A DNA stretch of 64,000 nucleotides from an uncultured Coriobacteriaceae bacterium (GCA_902768975.1 CACXMZ010000007.1:1-64000), one strand, 5' to 3'. Positions 30,315 to 39,843 are shown, counted from the stretch's first letter. The notes: generated from the sequence alone by a model not told the origin. Translations and numbers: made by a program.

Positions 30315-32855
30315 TTAAGCTTGAGCGTACAAATTGGGGGCATGAACAACGGCTTGCCCGAAGGAAATGCAGCCGTCGTTGGGTGGCAGATCCTTGTTCA
30401 TAGCCACGGTAAAGCCAGCCGCGGCGAGCGCGGGCACCACCTGTTCGCACAGGTAACGATTCATAAATACGCCGCCCGAAAGCACGACCGTATGAATGTC
30501 GTAGGCCGCTTGTGTTAACTGCGCCACCTGCACTATGGCGCCGACAAAGGCGTCGTGGAACTTCCGCGCGATCTGGGGCACAGGAACACCAGCTACGATG
30601 TCGTCGAGCAAGGCGCGGAAGAGGGGTTCAGGGTCCAGAAGAAGAACGGACGTGTCGAGGGCCGTACTTGTTTCAGTCGCCGTATTTTTGACGATGGCAA
30701 TTTCAGCAGGGAGCGCTGCTTCGCACGGCGTTTCTGGCAGAGCGGCCGAAAGCAGGATGGCTGGCTCGCCTTCGTAGGTAGCGTGCGTGCATACGCCTAA
30801 GATGGCACTCGCCGCGTCGAAGAGGCGCCCCACGGAACTGGTGTACGGCGTGTTGATGCCCTGCTCTATCATGCGGTCGCAGATGGCGGCTTCTTCGCCA
30901 AGTGCATCGAGTACAGACTGCGCGCCCGGGTGCTCAAGCAGGTCGAAGGCCCAAAGCGCACCGTAGGCACAACGCAAGGGCTGCTTGATGGCAGCGGCAC
31001 CGCCAGGCAGGGGGAAGTAGGCAAAGTTCGCAAAGCGCTCGTAGCTTGCCAGGTTGCACAGCAAGGCTTCCCCGCCCCAAATGGCTCCGTCGGGGCCAGC
31101 GCCGGTGCCGTCGAAGGCAAAACCAAGCACAGGGCCTTCAAGCCCATGTTCAGCCATGGCCGAAACGATATGCGCGTGATGGTGCTGCACCGAAGTGGTG
31201 GGTAAGTCCTGGCCGGCGGCCCACTTCGTCGTGAGATATTCAGGGTGCATGTCGCAGGCCACGCGGCTTGGCGTCAATTCAAACAGGCGCTCGTAGGTGG
31301 CCTTTGCTTCCAGCCAGGCGTCGAAGGTTTCCGCGTTTTCCATGTCGCCCATGTGTTGCGAAACAAAGGCGCGGTCGCCTTCCAGGAAACAGAAGGTGTT
31401 CTTCTGTTCGGGGCCTGTGGCGAAGACCGAAGGCAGCGGCGTGCGAGCGTCTGGGCTTGGGACCGCTTCAGGTGTTCTAGGTTCGGAGTCCGGGGTCGCT
31501 TCAGATGTTCCAGGTTCGGGATCCAGAGTCGCACCAGGTGTTCTGGCTTCGGCATTTGGGGCAGCTTCCCCGCTTCCCCCGAGCATGAGCGGCAACGGAG
31601 CATAACCGCGCGCCCGGCGAATAATTTGTATGGCCGTTTCGTCGCCGCCAAAATCCAACACGCGCACGACCGAGTCGTCATAGCGAGCGCGAATGGCGCG
31701 GTTGTTGCCCACAAGGGCACAGGCAATACCAGAAAGGGCCACAAGCGCTTCTTCGTCGTCTGTCTGAATAGGTTCGTCGTGCACGTTGCCCGACGTAAAA
31801 ACCAGCATGTTCTTGCCCGTTGCCTGTTCATAGTCATGCAAAAGCAAGTGCTGAAGCGGCGTTGCGGGCAACATAAGGCCCAGTTCAGGGAGCTTGTCTG
31901 CCAGGCCTTCGGCAAATTGCAGCCCTGGCTTTTTCTTGAGCAAGACAATAGGGCGCGCCGGGGACGCGAGCACCTTTTCTTCTTCGGGGCTCACCTGAAC
32001 GTATGCGCGCGCGGCTTCTGTATTCGGCACCATGACCGCGAAAGCCTTGCCTTCACGCTTCTTGCGGCGGCGCAATTCCTGCAGCGTTTCTGCATTGGTG
32101 GCGTCGCAAACCAGGTGAAAGCCGCCCAGGCCCTTTATGGCCACAATCTTGCCCGCAGCAAGCAGTTCGACCGTCCGGGCAATAATGGCGTCCGACTCTT
32201 CCCGGTTGTGCGCCCAGAGCACTTCGCCTGGAGTTGAAACAGCGGAATGAGCATCTTCGCTCCCCAAGGTCTGGTCAAGGTCAACAAAACTCAAAGACGG
32301 CCCGCAACTAAAGCAGGCGTCGGGCTGGGCATGGAAGCGACGGTCGGCAGGGTCGGCATATTCAGCCGCACAGGCTTCGCACATTTCAAAGTCGCGCATT
32401 GAAGTCTTGGCGCGGTCGTAAGGCAGTTCGTCGATAATCGTGAAGCGCGGCCCGCAATTCGTGCAATTGATAAACGGGTAGCGAAAACGGCGGTTCGCCG
32501 GATCAAACAATTCGGCAACGCAGTCTTCGCAGGTTGCAAGGTCGGGCGAAACGAGCGTGGTTTCTGCCACTTCTTCGGCGTCTGAAAAACGAATCTCGAA
32601 GGAGTCGAAACCTTCAAGCGGCACTTCGACCATGTCTATGCGCTTCACGCTTGAAGCGGCGGGCGCTTCGTCGTGAATGGCCATGACAAACTGGTCCACG
32701 AGCTGCTCTTCGCCTTCTGCATGAATGTGCACCCCGTCGACCGCATTGAGCACCCAGCCATTCACCAGGTGGCGTTTGGCAAGGCGGTACACAAAGGGCC
32801 GAAAGCCAACCCCTTGCACAATTCCTGTTACGTGAATGTCGAGCGCATTAAGCAT
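30315..32855 (-). CDS. hypF: Hydrogenase maturation carbamoyltransferase HypF
   Basis: HypF makes the cyanide ligands of [NiFe] hydrogenases from carbamoyl phosphate. The 846-residue protein has, in order, an acylphosphatase domain (VTGIVQGVGFRPFVYRLA), two zinc fingers (CEDC...CTNC and CEAC...CFSC), a YrdC-like domain and a Kae1-like domain (HHAHIVSAMAEH). Between the last two there is an extra stretch of about 45 Pro/Glu/Thr/Ala-rich residues encoded by a 33-bp tandem repeat (31438-31570). There is no Shine-Dalgarno; TATCAT lies exactly 6 nt before the ATG, so the message is probably leaderless. No other hyp or hydrogenase genes are in the window. Confidence 0.95.
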   Translation of the reverse strand: MLNALDIHVTGIVQGVGFRPFVYRLAKRHLVNGWVLNAVDGVHIHAEGEEQLVDQFVMAIHDEAPAASSVKRIDMVEVPLEGFDSFEIRFSDAEEVAETTLVSPDLATCEDCVAELFDPANRRFRYPFINCTNCGPRFTIIDELPYDRAKTSMRDFEMCEACAAEYADPADRRFHAQPDACFSCGPSLSFVDLDQTLGSEDAHSAVSTPGEVLWAHNREESDAIIARTVELLAAGKIVAIKGLGGFHLVCDATNAETLQELRRRKKREGKAFAVMVPNTEAARAYVQVSPEEEKVLASPARPIVLLKKKPGLQFAEGLADKLPELGLMLPATPLQHLLLHDYEQATGKNMLVFTSGNVHDEPIQTDDEEALVALSGIACALVGNNRAIRARYDDSVVRVLDFGGDETAIQIIRRARGYAPLPLMLGGSGEAAPNAEARTPGATLDPEPGTSEATPDSEPRTPEAVPSPDARTPLPSVFATGPEQKNTFCFLEGDRAFVSQHMGDMENAETFDAWLEAKATYERLFELTPSRVACDMHPEYLTTKWAAGQDLPTTSVQHHHAHIVSAMAEHGLEGPVLGFAFDGTGAGPDGAIWGGEALLCNLASYERFANFAYFPLPGGAAAIKQPLRCAYGALWAFDLLEHPGAQSVLDALGEEAAICDRMIEQGINTPYTSSVGRLFDAASAILGVCTHATYEGEPAILLSAALPETPCEAALPAEIAIVKNTATETSTALDTSVLLLDPEPLFRALLDDIVAGVPVPQIARKFHDAFVGAIVQVAQLTQAAYDIHTVVLSGGVFMNRYLCEQVVPALAAAGFTVAMNKDLPPNDGCISFGQAVVHAPNLYAQA
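31438..31570 (-). repeat. 33-bp in-frame tandem repeat in hypF
   Basis: Three full units (31459-31491, 31492-31524, 31525-31557) plus partial units at both ends. Each codes for 11 residues of the type EPRTPEAVPSP. It falls in the linker between the YrdC-like and Kae1-like domains, so copy number could vary without breaking either. Confidence 0.85.
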
Positions 32856-32861
32856 AGCTAC

Positions 32862-32867
32862 ATGATA
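32862..32867 (-). promoter_or_regulatory. Leaderless hypF promoter (-10)
   Basis: TATCAT on the minus strand with 6 nt to the ATG, the same geometry as modB and the cysteine desulfurase. A GC hairpin (CCTGGGGG with CCCCCAAGG, about 32880-32904) from the pgi 3' end lies just upstream. Confidence 0.45.
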
Positions 32868-32927
32868 GCACGCGCGCCTTGGGGGCCTTTGACTCCCCCA
32901 GGCCAGGTTCCCGGTAAGTGGATTACG

Positions 32928-34637
32928 CTAGGCAATGGTGCGGCAAATGCGCTGAACGACTTCGCCAAGTTGGCGCAGGACCACGGAAGAATTGTCGGGC
33001 AAGTGCACGTGCATACAGCGGCGCCCGCGTTCGTTTAGCACCTTCAGGTCGCCCGCAGCCTGGGCCTTCGCCAGGGCGGCAAGACTGGGTGCTTCGGCGT
33101 TGTCCAATTCAATGTCGAGCATTTCGCCAGACGAAACAATCAAAAAGACGCCGTTGTTGGGACCGCCCTTTTGCAGCTGGCCCGTGGAGTGCAGGTAGCG
33201 CGGCCCAATTTCCAAACAGGACGCTATGCCGCATTCCGCCGCCACGGAATGGCGAATGGTTTCAAGGGCTTCGCGGCGGCCTTCACCCGTGAAGGGCAAG
33301 AACGCGTTCAGGGCAAAGTAGTCGCCCGGTTTAATGCTTGCCAAAAGCGCATGGAGGGCCACTTCAAGCGTGCGCGCCCCCTTCAGTTCGTCGCTCAGGC
33401 GCACTTCCACCGTGCCCATGTGCATGCTTCCAATATTTTCCTGCACGAAGTCGGGCTCGATATGGCCTTCCTTCAAAATGTCGAGCACGGCATGCTTGGC
33501 CGCCGCCACGTCGGGCTGGTCGAAGGGGCACACCTGCATAAGGTAGCCGCACATGGCAATGGCGTATTCCCACATAACAAAATGTTCCGCCAGCTCCTGG
33601 GCGCTTTCAATAGAAAACTCCAGGCACGGAATGTCCTTGTTCATGTAGGCGTAGCTCATTTCGAAGTTCTTGCGTTCGTCCCACAGGTCGGTCTTGGTCT
33701 TGTACATGATGGCCGTACGATCGCCCGCGTCCCGCGTGAGCACGAGGGGGTCAATTTCAATGTTGGGAAGAATGCCCTTCCCTTCCTTACCAAGGCTTTC
33801 CGCCACCAACTGTTCGATCCACAAACCCAAAACGCGGCCGCGCTTCGGCGCCAGGAAACTAAACTTGTCGCGGCCTGCCACGTAGTTGTCGTAGAGGAAG
33901 GCAGCCAACTGGATGGCCGGGTTTTCAACGCTGTCCACGCTGCAGGCCCGTTCGGCTTCAACCGCATGGGCCATAAAGTCTTCCATGTCTATGCCCACCA
34001 AAGCCGTGGGCACCAGACCAAACACGGAAAGCGCACTGTAGCGGCCACCCACCGAAGGCACGCCCGAAAAAATGGCGCGCCATCCTTCTTCGCGAGCAAG
34101 CTGTTCCAGCTCAGTGCCGGGGTCGGTTATGGCCACCAAGTGCGAAGGAATTTTTTCGGCCGCCATTTTGCGCTGCATTTCCTTGCGCGCCGCCTGCAAC
34201 ATAAGGCGCGTTTCGATGGTGGTGCCGCTCTTCGAAGAAACCAGCACGAGCATCGATTCGGGGTTGAGGTCCGTCATGATAGAACGCACGCGCACGGGCG
34301 AGTCCGAGTCCAGGACGCGGAACTTCACGAGCGAAGAGTCTTCCTTGTTGTACTTGGTAATGGTCATGGGTGCCTGGGTCGAGCCACCTTCGCCAATAAG
34401 CAGCACCGAACGAATGCCGCCCGCTATAGCGCTCTGGGCAAATTCCACAATACTGCTCACGGGGTAAGGGGTGTTGGTAGCTAGGTCGACCCAGCCCATA
34501 AATTCCTGGGCGCACTGCATGGCTTCAGGACTGAAGTCATAGAGGCTTGCGTCCTTCGCGCGGATGCGGCTCGCCACCTTGTTGTTTATTAGGGTCGAAA
34601 CAGAAGGATACTGGGTATCCTCAACAGTTATTGCCAT
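32928..34637 (-). CDS. pgi: Glucose-6-phosphate isomerase
   Basis: Pgi interconverts glucose-6-phosphate and fructose-6-phosphate. The 569-residue protein has the phosphosugar-isomerase (SIS) segments VLVSSKSGTTIETRLMLQAA and IGEGGSTQAP, the IFSGVPSVGGRYSALSVFGL block and the EQLVAESLGKEGKGILP segment. It resembles the isomerase half of transaldolase-isomerase fusions found in Actinobacteria. GGAGGG precedes the ATG and overlaps the stop of the LytTR regulator gene 12 nt upstream, so the two are probably co-transcribed. Confidence 0.94.
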   Translation of the reverse strand: MAITVEDTQYPSVSTLINNKVASRIRAKDASLYDFSPEAMQCAQEFMGWVDLATNTPYPVSSIVEFAQSAIAGGIRSVLLIGEGGSTQAPMTITKYNKEDSSLVKFRVLDSDSPVRVRSIMTDLNPESMLVLVSSKSGTTIETRLMLQAARKEMQRKMAAEKIPSHLVAITDPGTELEQLAREEGWRAIFSGVPSVGGRYSALSVFGLVPTALVGIDMEDFMAHAVEAERACSVDSVENPAIQLAAFLYDNYVAGRDKFSFLAPKRGRVLGLWIEQLVAESLGKEGKGILPNIEIDPLVLTRDAGDRTAIMYKTKTDLWDERKNFEMSYAYMNKDIPCLEFSIESAQELAEHFVMWEYAIAMCGYLMQVCPFDQPDVAAAKHAVLDILKEGHIEPDFVQENIGSMHMGTVEVRLSDELKGARTLEVALHALLASIKPGDYFALNAFLPFTGEGRREALETIRHSVAAECGIASCLEIGPRYLHSTGQLQKGGPNNGVFLIVSSGEMLDIELDNAEAPSLAALAKAQAAGDLKVLNERGRRCMHVHLPDNSSVVLRQLGEVVQRICRTIA

Positions 34638-34649
34638 GGGAATGCCCTC

Positions 34650-35363
34650 CTAGAGTTCCAGCGCCTTCTTTAGCGCGGCAACGCGACGGCGCGAAACGGG
34701 AATCTTTTCTTCACAGGAGTCGAGGGTCAGCAGCAAGGTGCCACCCGTGACGGTTTCGACTTCCTTTACGTAGCCCAGGTTTACCAAGTAGCCGCGGTGC
34801 ACCCTAAAGAAACCATGGCTTTCCAGTTTCTTTTCAAGCTGCGAAAGCGAAGACGTGCTGAAAAAACGGTCCGCGTCGGTTTGGACGTAAGCGTAGTCGT
34901 CGCGCGCCATAATGAAGCGGATTGCTTCCACGTTCACGAGAATCTTCTTGCCCGCCTTTTCAACCGAAATGCGTTCACCACTCTTGGCTGTAGCCTGGAG
35001 ACGCACCTGTTCATACACGCGCGAAATGGCCTGCTTCAGGCGGTCGGTTTCCACGGGCTTCAACAGGTAGTCCACGGCATTAACCGAAAACGCGTCCAGG
35101 GCATGTTCGCTGTAGGCGGTTACAAACACCACGGCGGGTGGAAACTTCAAACGCTGCAGGGCGTCGGCCAGTTGCATGCCCGTTGCTTCAGGCATGCTTA
35201 TGTCGAGGAAGACCACGTCGCACGGGTGTTCCTTGAGACATTCAATTGCTTCGCGCACGTTGGCTGCTTCCGCAACCACTTCAACCCGCCCCACTTCGTC
35301 GAGCAGGAAGCGCAACTCCGAACGCGCCGGCGCTTCGTCGTCAACAATGATTGCTTTAAGCAC
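34650..35363 (-). CDS. LytTR-family response regulator
   Basis: A 237-residue two-component regulator. The start is a GTG at 35363 with AAAGGA upstream; a longer frame to 35405 is unsupported. The receiver domain starts LKAIIVDDEAPARSELRFLL, has the phosphate-accepting Asp in DVVFLDISMPE and the conserved Lys in YLLKPVE. The C-terminal LytTR DNA-binding domain includes FFRVHRGYLVNLGYVKEVE. Its partner kinase is 78 nt upstream; a TATAAT (35404-35409) in that gap offers a separate promoter. It overlaps the ribosome site of pgi. Target genes are unknown. Confidence 0.93.
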   Translation of the reverse strand: MLKAIIVDDEAPARSELRFLLDEVGRVEVVAEAANVREAIECLKEHPCDVVFLDISMPEATGMQLADALQRLKFPPAVVFVTAYSEHALDAFSVNAVDYLLKPVETDRLKQAISRVYEQVRLQATAKSGERISVEKAGKKILVNVEAIRFIMARDDYAYVQTDADRFFSTSSLSQLEKKLESHGFFRVHRGYLVNLGYVKEVETVTGGTLLLTLDSCEEKIPVSRRRVAALKKALEL

Positions 35364-35403
35364 GTTCGTCCTTTCTTTTCGCCTGCAACTATTAGGTAGC
35401 TTC

Positions 35404-35432
35404 ATTATACTTGGACAGGCCGCACCCGACCA
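35404..35432 (-). promoter_or_regulatory. Candidate promoter for the LytTR regulator and pgi
   Basis: Minus-strand TATAAT at 35404-35409, with TGGTCG at 35427-35432 (17-nt spacing). The -35 is poor. Confidence 0.4.
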
Positions 35433-35441
35433 TAATATGAA

Positions 35442-36731
35442 CTACCACGCACAACTCCCCTTCAAAAAGAGCTGCACGCTCGTACCCTTGCCTTCTTCGC
35501 TTTCTACCTGCATATACGACTCGGGCCCATAGTAGCCACGAATGCGTTCCTGAATATTTTTTAGGGCAAGACCGAGCCCCTTCGAACTGCCGCCTTCAAG
35601 CAATTTTGCCTGGGCTTCTTCGTTCATGCCCAGGCCGTCGTCTTCAACGACGAGCGTCAGGTCGGCCCCCGTGCGCTGCGCCGAACACGTAATATGCAAG
35701 GTCCCTTCGCTGGGCATAGCATGGCGCACTGCATTTTCAACCAGGGGTTGCACCAAGAAGGCCGGCACCAAGCTTTCCCGCACCCCTTCGCCCAACGACG
35801 TCGAAAACTGGAGGCGGTCTTCGCCAAAGCGGGCAATTTCAAAACGCAGGTAGCGTTCGGTTTGGTCCAATTCGCGTTCGAGGGTAATAAGGTCGGACGC
35901 GTCTTCAAGCGTGCGCCTATAAAAGGTTGCAAAGTCGCGCAGCAGTTCGCGTGCCTGGGCAGGATCGGTGCGGATAAGGGCCGAAATGGTATTGATGGTA
36001 TTGAACAGAAAATGCGGGTTGATTTGGCTTTGCAGAAGCTTGAGTTCCATCGAAGTAAAGAGCCGGTGCTGTTCTTCAAGGGCGTTGGCGGAAATCTGCG
36101 TGGAAAGCAGTTCGGCAAAACCTTGGGCAATGGACTCTTCGGTTTCGGTTAGGCGCACGCTGGAAGGGTAATAAAATTTGAGCGCGCCAATGACTTCTTC
36201 GCCCTTGAAAAGCGGCGCAATAATGGCGGCGTGGATAACGCTCCTTAGGGGGAGCCCAATTTCTTCCTGGGTGCGCAGAATGAGCATCTGGGCGTCTTGA
36301 ATAACCGTGTGGGTTGCCTGGGTTTGAATGGGTGAGCCCACTTCGTTATAGGCCTTGTCGCGGCCGGCGTAACCCAGAATACATTCCTTGTCGGTTATGG
36401 CCACCGCAATAGCCGAAGTTGCCGGCAGCATGAGTTCACACACTTCCTGGGCGCTTACCGTGTCCAGGCCGCGGTTGGTCATGGATTCAAGCGTTTCGCC
36501 CGCAAGCGTGAGCATGGCGTTCGACTGGGAAGCGCGAATGCGGTCGGGGTCGAGCCAGCTGCCCAAAAGTATTAAGAGGCTGGCCGTAAATGCCAAACCT
36601 GCCAAGAACAGGGCGGGAATACTGCGGTTAGGACTGACCAAGTTAACAACCAAGAAGCCAGCCGAAACGGCCGCCACAATAAGGAGGACAATGTCGAGAA
36701 GTCGAACTCGTGTCTGGGGCGCAAAATCCAT
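35442..36731 (-). CDS. LytS-type sensor histidine kinase
   Basis: A 429-residue membrane kinase. Two N-terminal helices (about 11-31 and 37-57) are followed by a GAF-like sensor (about 75-210), the His_kinase domain with the phospho-acceptor motif LLQSQINPHFLFNTINTI, and a HATPase domain ending in the GLGLALKNIQERIRGYYG box. It lacks the 5TM-LYT transmembrane sensor of LytS itself, so the signal is probably intracellular or membrane-related. It lies in a run with the TauE permease (11-nt gap) and the LytTR regulator. Confidence 0.92.
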   Translation of the reverse strand: MDFAPQTRVRLLDIVLLIVAAVSAGFLVVNLVSPNRSIPALFLAGLAFTASLLILLGSWLDPDRIRASQSNAMLTLAGETLESMTNRGLDTVSAQEVCELMLPATSAIAVAITDKECILGYAGRDKAYNEVGSPIQTQATHTVIQDAQMLILRTQEEIGLPLRSVIHAAIIAPLFKGEEVIGALKFYYPSSVRLTETEESIAQGFAELLSTQISANALEEQHRLFTSMELKLLQSQINPHFLFNTINTISALIRTDPAQARELLRDFATFYRRTLEDASDLITLERELDQTERYLRFEIARFGEDRLQFSTSLGEGVRESLVPAFLVQPLVENAVRHAMPSEGTLHITCSAQRTGADLTLVVEDDGLGMNEEAQAKLLEGGSSKGLGLALKNIQERIRGYYGPESYMQVESEEGKGTSVQLFLKGSCAW

Positions 36732-36742
36732 GGCATACGGTC

Positions 36743-37549
36743 CTAGAAAAGAATTTCGTTAACAACCAGAAGAACGGAAATAAACAAAAGGAAGGCGCCA
36801 AACAAAAGTCGCAAGGTGCGTTCGGGAATGCGCCTGATGTAATTCGCGCCAATTATGGCACCAGGAATAGAACCAGCGGCCATAGCCAAGCCCGCGAGCA
36901 CTTCCACGTTGCCATAGACCGCCTGAGTAATAGCGCCTGTGGTGGCAAGGATGCCCACCGCAAACAAGGACGTGCCCGAAGTTTGCTTCATGGGAAGGCC
37001 AGCGCCCGCCACAAAAATAGGAACCATCAGAAAGCCGCCGCCCAGCCCCACGTAGCCGCCAGCAACGCCCGCTGCCAGGCCGGCAATGGCGCCAATAATG
37101 TAGTGTCGGCGCGTGAGGTCTTTGGGCTCGAGGAAGGCGGATTCTGCCGCCTTGGTTGCAGCGACAACGCTGCCATCCTTGGGCATGGCCAAACCTTTGC
37201 GCAACATGGTTGACGCCGAATATGCAATAACGCCACCAGTGGCAAGCATGACCAGCCACGCGGGTGACATATTGGCAAGGCGAACGCCCAAAGGCGAAGT
37301 ACAAGCCCCACACACCCCTGCAATCAAGCCGAGGGGCACCAGGCAGGTATGGTTGCGGACGTGGGTAATGCTACCCGCCGCCGCGGTGAAGATCATCGCA
37401 AAAAGTGAAGTGCCCGTAGAAGCAAGGGCAGAAAGCCCGAAGCCCAAACGGAAGATGGGCACCATCATGGAGCCGCCGCCCACGCCCAAAAGGCCTGAAA
37501 GAATACCGACGACTATTCCGCAAAGGGCTGCCCCAATAACAACTTCCAA
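36743..37549 (-). CDS. TauE/SafE-family membrane permease
   Basis: A 268-residue protein with about eight hydrophobic helices and two family repeats, GLLGVGGGSMMVPIF near the N-terminus and YVGLGGGFLMVPIF in the middle. The family exports or imports sulfite, sulfonates or related organic anions. The start is a TTG at 37549 with GAAGG five nt upstream; starting at a later ATG would remove the first helix. It follows the glycosyltransferase gene by 9 nt and is followed by the kinase gene, forming one transcription unit. The substrate is unknown. Confidence 0.9.
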   Translation of the reverse strand: MEVVIGAALCGIVVGILSGLLGVGGGSMMVPIFRLGFGLSALASTGTSLFAMIFTAAAGSITHVRNHTCLVPLGLIAGVCGACTSPLGVRLANMSPAWLVMLATGGVIAYSASTMLRKGLAMPKDGSVVAATKAAESAFLEPKDLTRRHYIIGAIAGLAAGVAGGYVGLGGGFLMVPIFVAGAGLPMKQTSGTSLFAVGILATTGAITQAVYGNVEVLAGLAMAAGSIPGAIIGANYIRRIPERTLRLLFGAFLLFISVLLVVNEILF

Positions 37550-37558
37550 AACAACCTT

Positions 37559-38830
37559 CTATTCGTCAAGGTTGAGGCGAATTTCCCCTGTTGAACCTGG
37601 GTCGATATTGCGCACTTCCTGCGGCTGTTCCTGGTCGTCGGGCACAATGGACTGCAGCAGCGCAGCAGAAAGCGCCTTGTCGCCTTCCACGCGTGCCATG
37701 ATTTCTGGCCAGATAGACTGGAACTCGAAATAGTTCGCGCAATTTTCCTGGGCATAGGCCGCCGCGTCATTTGCTGCCGCGCTGGCCGCCGCACGGTACG
37801 CCGCCTTGTCGGGGCGACCCAAGCTTCGCAACCAAGCCGTACGCTTCACGCGCTTTTCAATTCCTTCTTCCAGGAAGGGGCCCGGGTACGGTTCAAGCGA
37901 AGAAGGCTTAATCTGCTGCAGGTCCACCTGCGAAGAACTGTATTCGATCTTGCGGAATTCATAGAGCCAACGATAGATGTCTTGGCGGAAGCGCAAGCCT
38001 TCGCTGCGCGTCTTGGGCGGCAGATGATGCAGGCGCCAGGTGTTGTCGAACCAGACGTCGGACCCAAACATGCGCAGGTTAAGCAGGTAGTCCAGGTCTT
38101 CCCCGCGCACGATCCAGGGGTCGAAGCACACGCGCAAAAAAGCTTCGCGGTGAATAGCCAAGCAGCCACCACACACATGGTTCGAACGGGAAAGACGCGG
38201 GCCCTTCATGGCCTTGTCTATCCACTTGTTAAAGGCGCGCCCCTGTTCCCAATAGCGGTTGTACCACTTGTCTTGGCTCATGGAATGGTAGTTGCCTTCA
38301 GAATTCAAGTAGTAGCCCGTCTTAGCAAGAATGGGAATGCCGCGCTTGGTGAGCTTGCCCAAGCCGTACATGGCGCGCGACATGAAATCGCGGTCGTCTA
38401 TAACTTCGTCGTCGTCCAAGAAAAGCACGGCGTCGAAGCCAAGCACATTGGCAAGCACCAGACCAAGGTTGCGAATAGCGCCATAACCTGTCAGGCCAAT
38501 TTCTTCTTCGTGGGTGTCGAGGTTGAGCTGTTCGAAGCGCTTGCGTACCAGGGCAAGTTCCGTTTCGCCCACCACCAGGATGTCCAAGCTGGGGAATTGG
38601 TTGCAAATGGCACGGACTCGTTCGGTTGCTGGGGCCGCGAGGTCGGGGTCGGCGGCCACCAAAACCGCAATGGGGCCCATCTGGTCTACGTTTACCAGCG
38701 ACTCCAAACAGCGGGGCAATTCGTCAATCTTGCCCAGGGTTGAAGGGTGGTCGTAGGTGGCGATTAATGAGTCATTTGAACTGCGCGAACTCGCGCAAAT
38801 AAAAACCGGTATAACGATAAGTGGATTCAT
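37559..38830 (-). CDS. GT-A-type glycosyltransferase family protein
   Basis: A 423-residue cytoplasmic protein with a nucleotide-diphospho-sugar transferase core. The DxD-type metal motif is in VLFLDDDEVIDDRDF, and a second acidic motif, WIVRGEDLDYLLNLRMFG, lies near the end of the catalytic domain. A C-terminal helical region of about 120 residues is Ala/Glu-rich. There is no signal peptide or membrane segment. It is the first gene of a run with the TauE permease and the LytS kinase. The product could modify a wall polymer or a compatible solute; the donor and acceptor cannot be read from sequence. Confidence 0.85.
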   Translation of the reverse strand: MNPLIVIPVFICASSRSSNDSLIATYDHPSTLGKIDELPRCLESLVNVDQMGPIAVLVAADPDLAAPATERVRAICNQFPSLDILVVGETELALVRKRFEQLNLDTHEEEIGLTGYGAIRNLGLVLANVLGFDAVLFLDDDEVIDDRDFMSRAMYGLGKLTKRGIPILAKTGYYLNSEGNYHSMSQDKWYNRYWEQGRAFNKWIDKAMKGPRLSRSNHVCGGCLAIHREAFLRVCFDPWIVRGEDLDYLLNLRMFGSDVWFDNTWRLHHLPPKTRSEGLRFRQDIYRWLYEFRKIEYSSSQVDLQQIKPSSLEPYPGPFLEEGIEKRVKRTAWLRSLGRPDKAAYRAAASAAANDAAAYAQENCANYFEFQSIWPEIMARVEGDKALSAALLQSIVPDDQEQPQEVRNIDPGSTGEIRLNLDE

Positions 38831-39047
38831 GCTACTTCCCGTCTTTTTCCGTGCAGCACAGGGCCTGCGTCTTCAGTGTTCAGTTTCGTTTACGTTTTCG
38901 CGCATGCCTGAACGACCTATTATAGCAAGGGCACCAGCCTGCAACCATGCACGATAGGAAGCGAACAGGAAATGTGCGTAGTGCAGAGTGCGGGGCTCTT
39001 TGTGCGCGCGTGGCTCCGCTTCAGTGCGCGCCTCTTCTGGTGCGGGG

Positions 39048-39629
39048 CTATTCTTCTTCAGCCAGGCCAAAGCGCTTCAGGGCAGCAAGCAAGGGAAGCC
39101 CCAGGGCATAGATAACCACCGCTTCGCCAATGCCTATGGCCACAACGCCAAACAGGTACATGAGCGGGTAGATGCCGTCGAGGGCAATGCTTGTGAAAGG
39201 AATGGTGTAGAAACCCAGGCCCTGCAACATAATGGGCAGGTAGGCAGGCACAATAAGCGCGTTGGCCACCACAAAGCCACCAATGGCCAGCAGAGGCTTG
39301 CTGCGAAACTTTCGGCACCACAGGGCTCCCAGGAAGGTTGCGAGGCTGCCAAACACCACGTCGAGCATGCCCAGCAAACCCGTGCCACTTAGGGCCACGT
39401 TAATAAAGTTGGCAATAATGCAACCCAGGGTAAGGCCGGGAACCGCAGGGGCAGAAAAAACGGCAACAACGCAGATGGCTTCTGAAATACGAAATTGCAC
39501 CGGCCCCCAAGCAAGACCTTGCAGGACCAGCATGCACACCAAGGTTGCGGCTGCATAGACTGCAGCAATAACGCCCGCTTGGGCAAGCGAACGCGTTCCA
39601 AGCTTTCGCTTCGAAAGGGAAGCTTCCAT
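39048..39629 (-). CDS. queT: QueT-family queuosine-precursor transporter
   Basis: A 193-residue membrane protein with about five to six helices, of the QueT (COG4708) ECF-type S component family, which imports preQ1 or a related queuosine precursor. The start is the ATG ending at 39629 with AAAGGAG upstream; a longer frame to 39710 is spurious. The GPVQFRISEAICVVAVFSAP segment is typical. A small perfect hairpin (39647-39662) lies just before the ribosome site, but I could not fit a known preQ1 riboswitch. Confidence 0.88.
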   Translation of the reverse strand: MEASLSKRKLGTRSLAQAGVIAAVYAAATLVCMLVLQGLAWGPVQFRISEAICVVAVFSAPAVPGLTLGCIIANFINVALSGTGLLGMLDVVFGSLATFLGALWCRKFRSKPLLAIGGFVVANALIVPAYLPIMLQGLGFYTIPFTSIALDGIYPLMYLFGVVAIGIGEAVVIYALGLPLLAALKRFGLAEEE

Positions 39630-39646
39630 GATAAATCTCCTTTCCG

Positions 39647-39662
39647 CGCAGGTATTCCTGCG
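39647..39662 (-). promoter_or_regulatory. Hairpin before the queT ribosome site
   Basis: CGCAGG pairs with CCTGCG around a 4-nt loop, ending only a few bases before AAAGGAG. It might influence translation; evidence is limited to the pairing. Confidence 0.3.
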
Positions 39663-39793
39663 GGCTATGGGCAGCGTATTACATGGCCAGTGCAGGGCCC
39701 AACGATGCAAAGGCGTGGGAAAGTATAGCAGAGAATGAAAGCGCGCACGCGCCGCAGCGCACTAATCGCAGGTTTTCAATTAAGGACTTTGGC

Positions 39794-39832
39794 AATGCGG
39801 GCTGCCAGTGCAGGCTGCTAATGCGGGCTGCT
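39794..39832. repeat. 13-nt tandem repeat, three copies
   Basis: Units AATGCGGGCTGCC, AGTGCAGGCTGCT and AATGCGGGCTGCT sit back to back just beyond the TPR gene stop. Confidence 0.6.
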
Positions 39833-39843
39833 AATGAGCGCGC

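Noticed and set aside
39630-39720. preQ1 riboswitch in front of queT
   Set aside because: Expected because QueT genes often have one, but the leader does not show the preQ1-I consensus tail or a convincing preQ1-II fold; only a small hairpin is visible.
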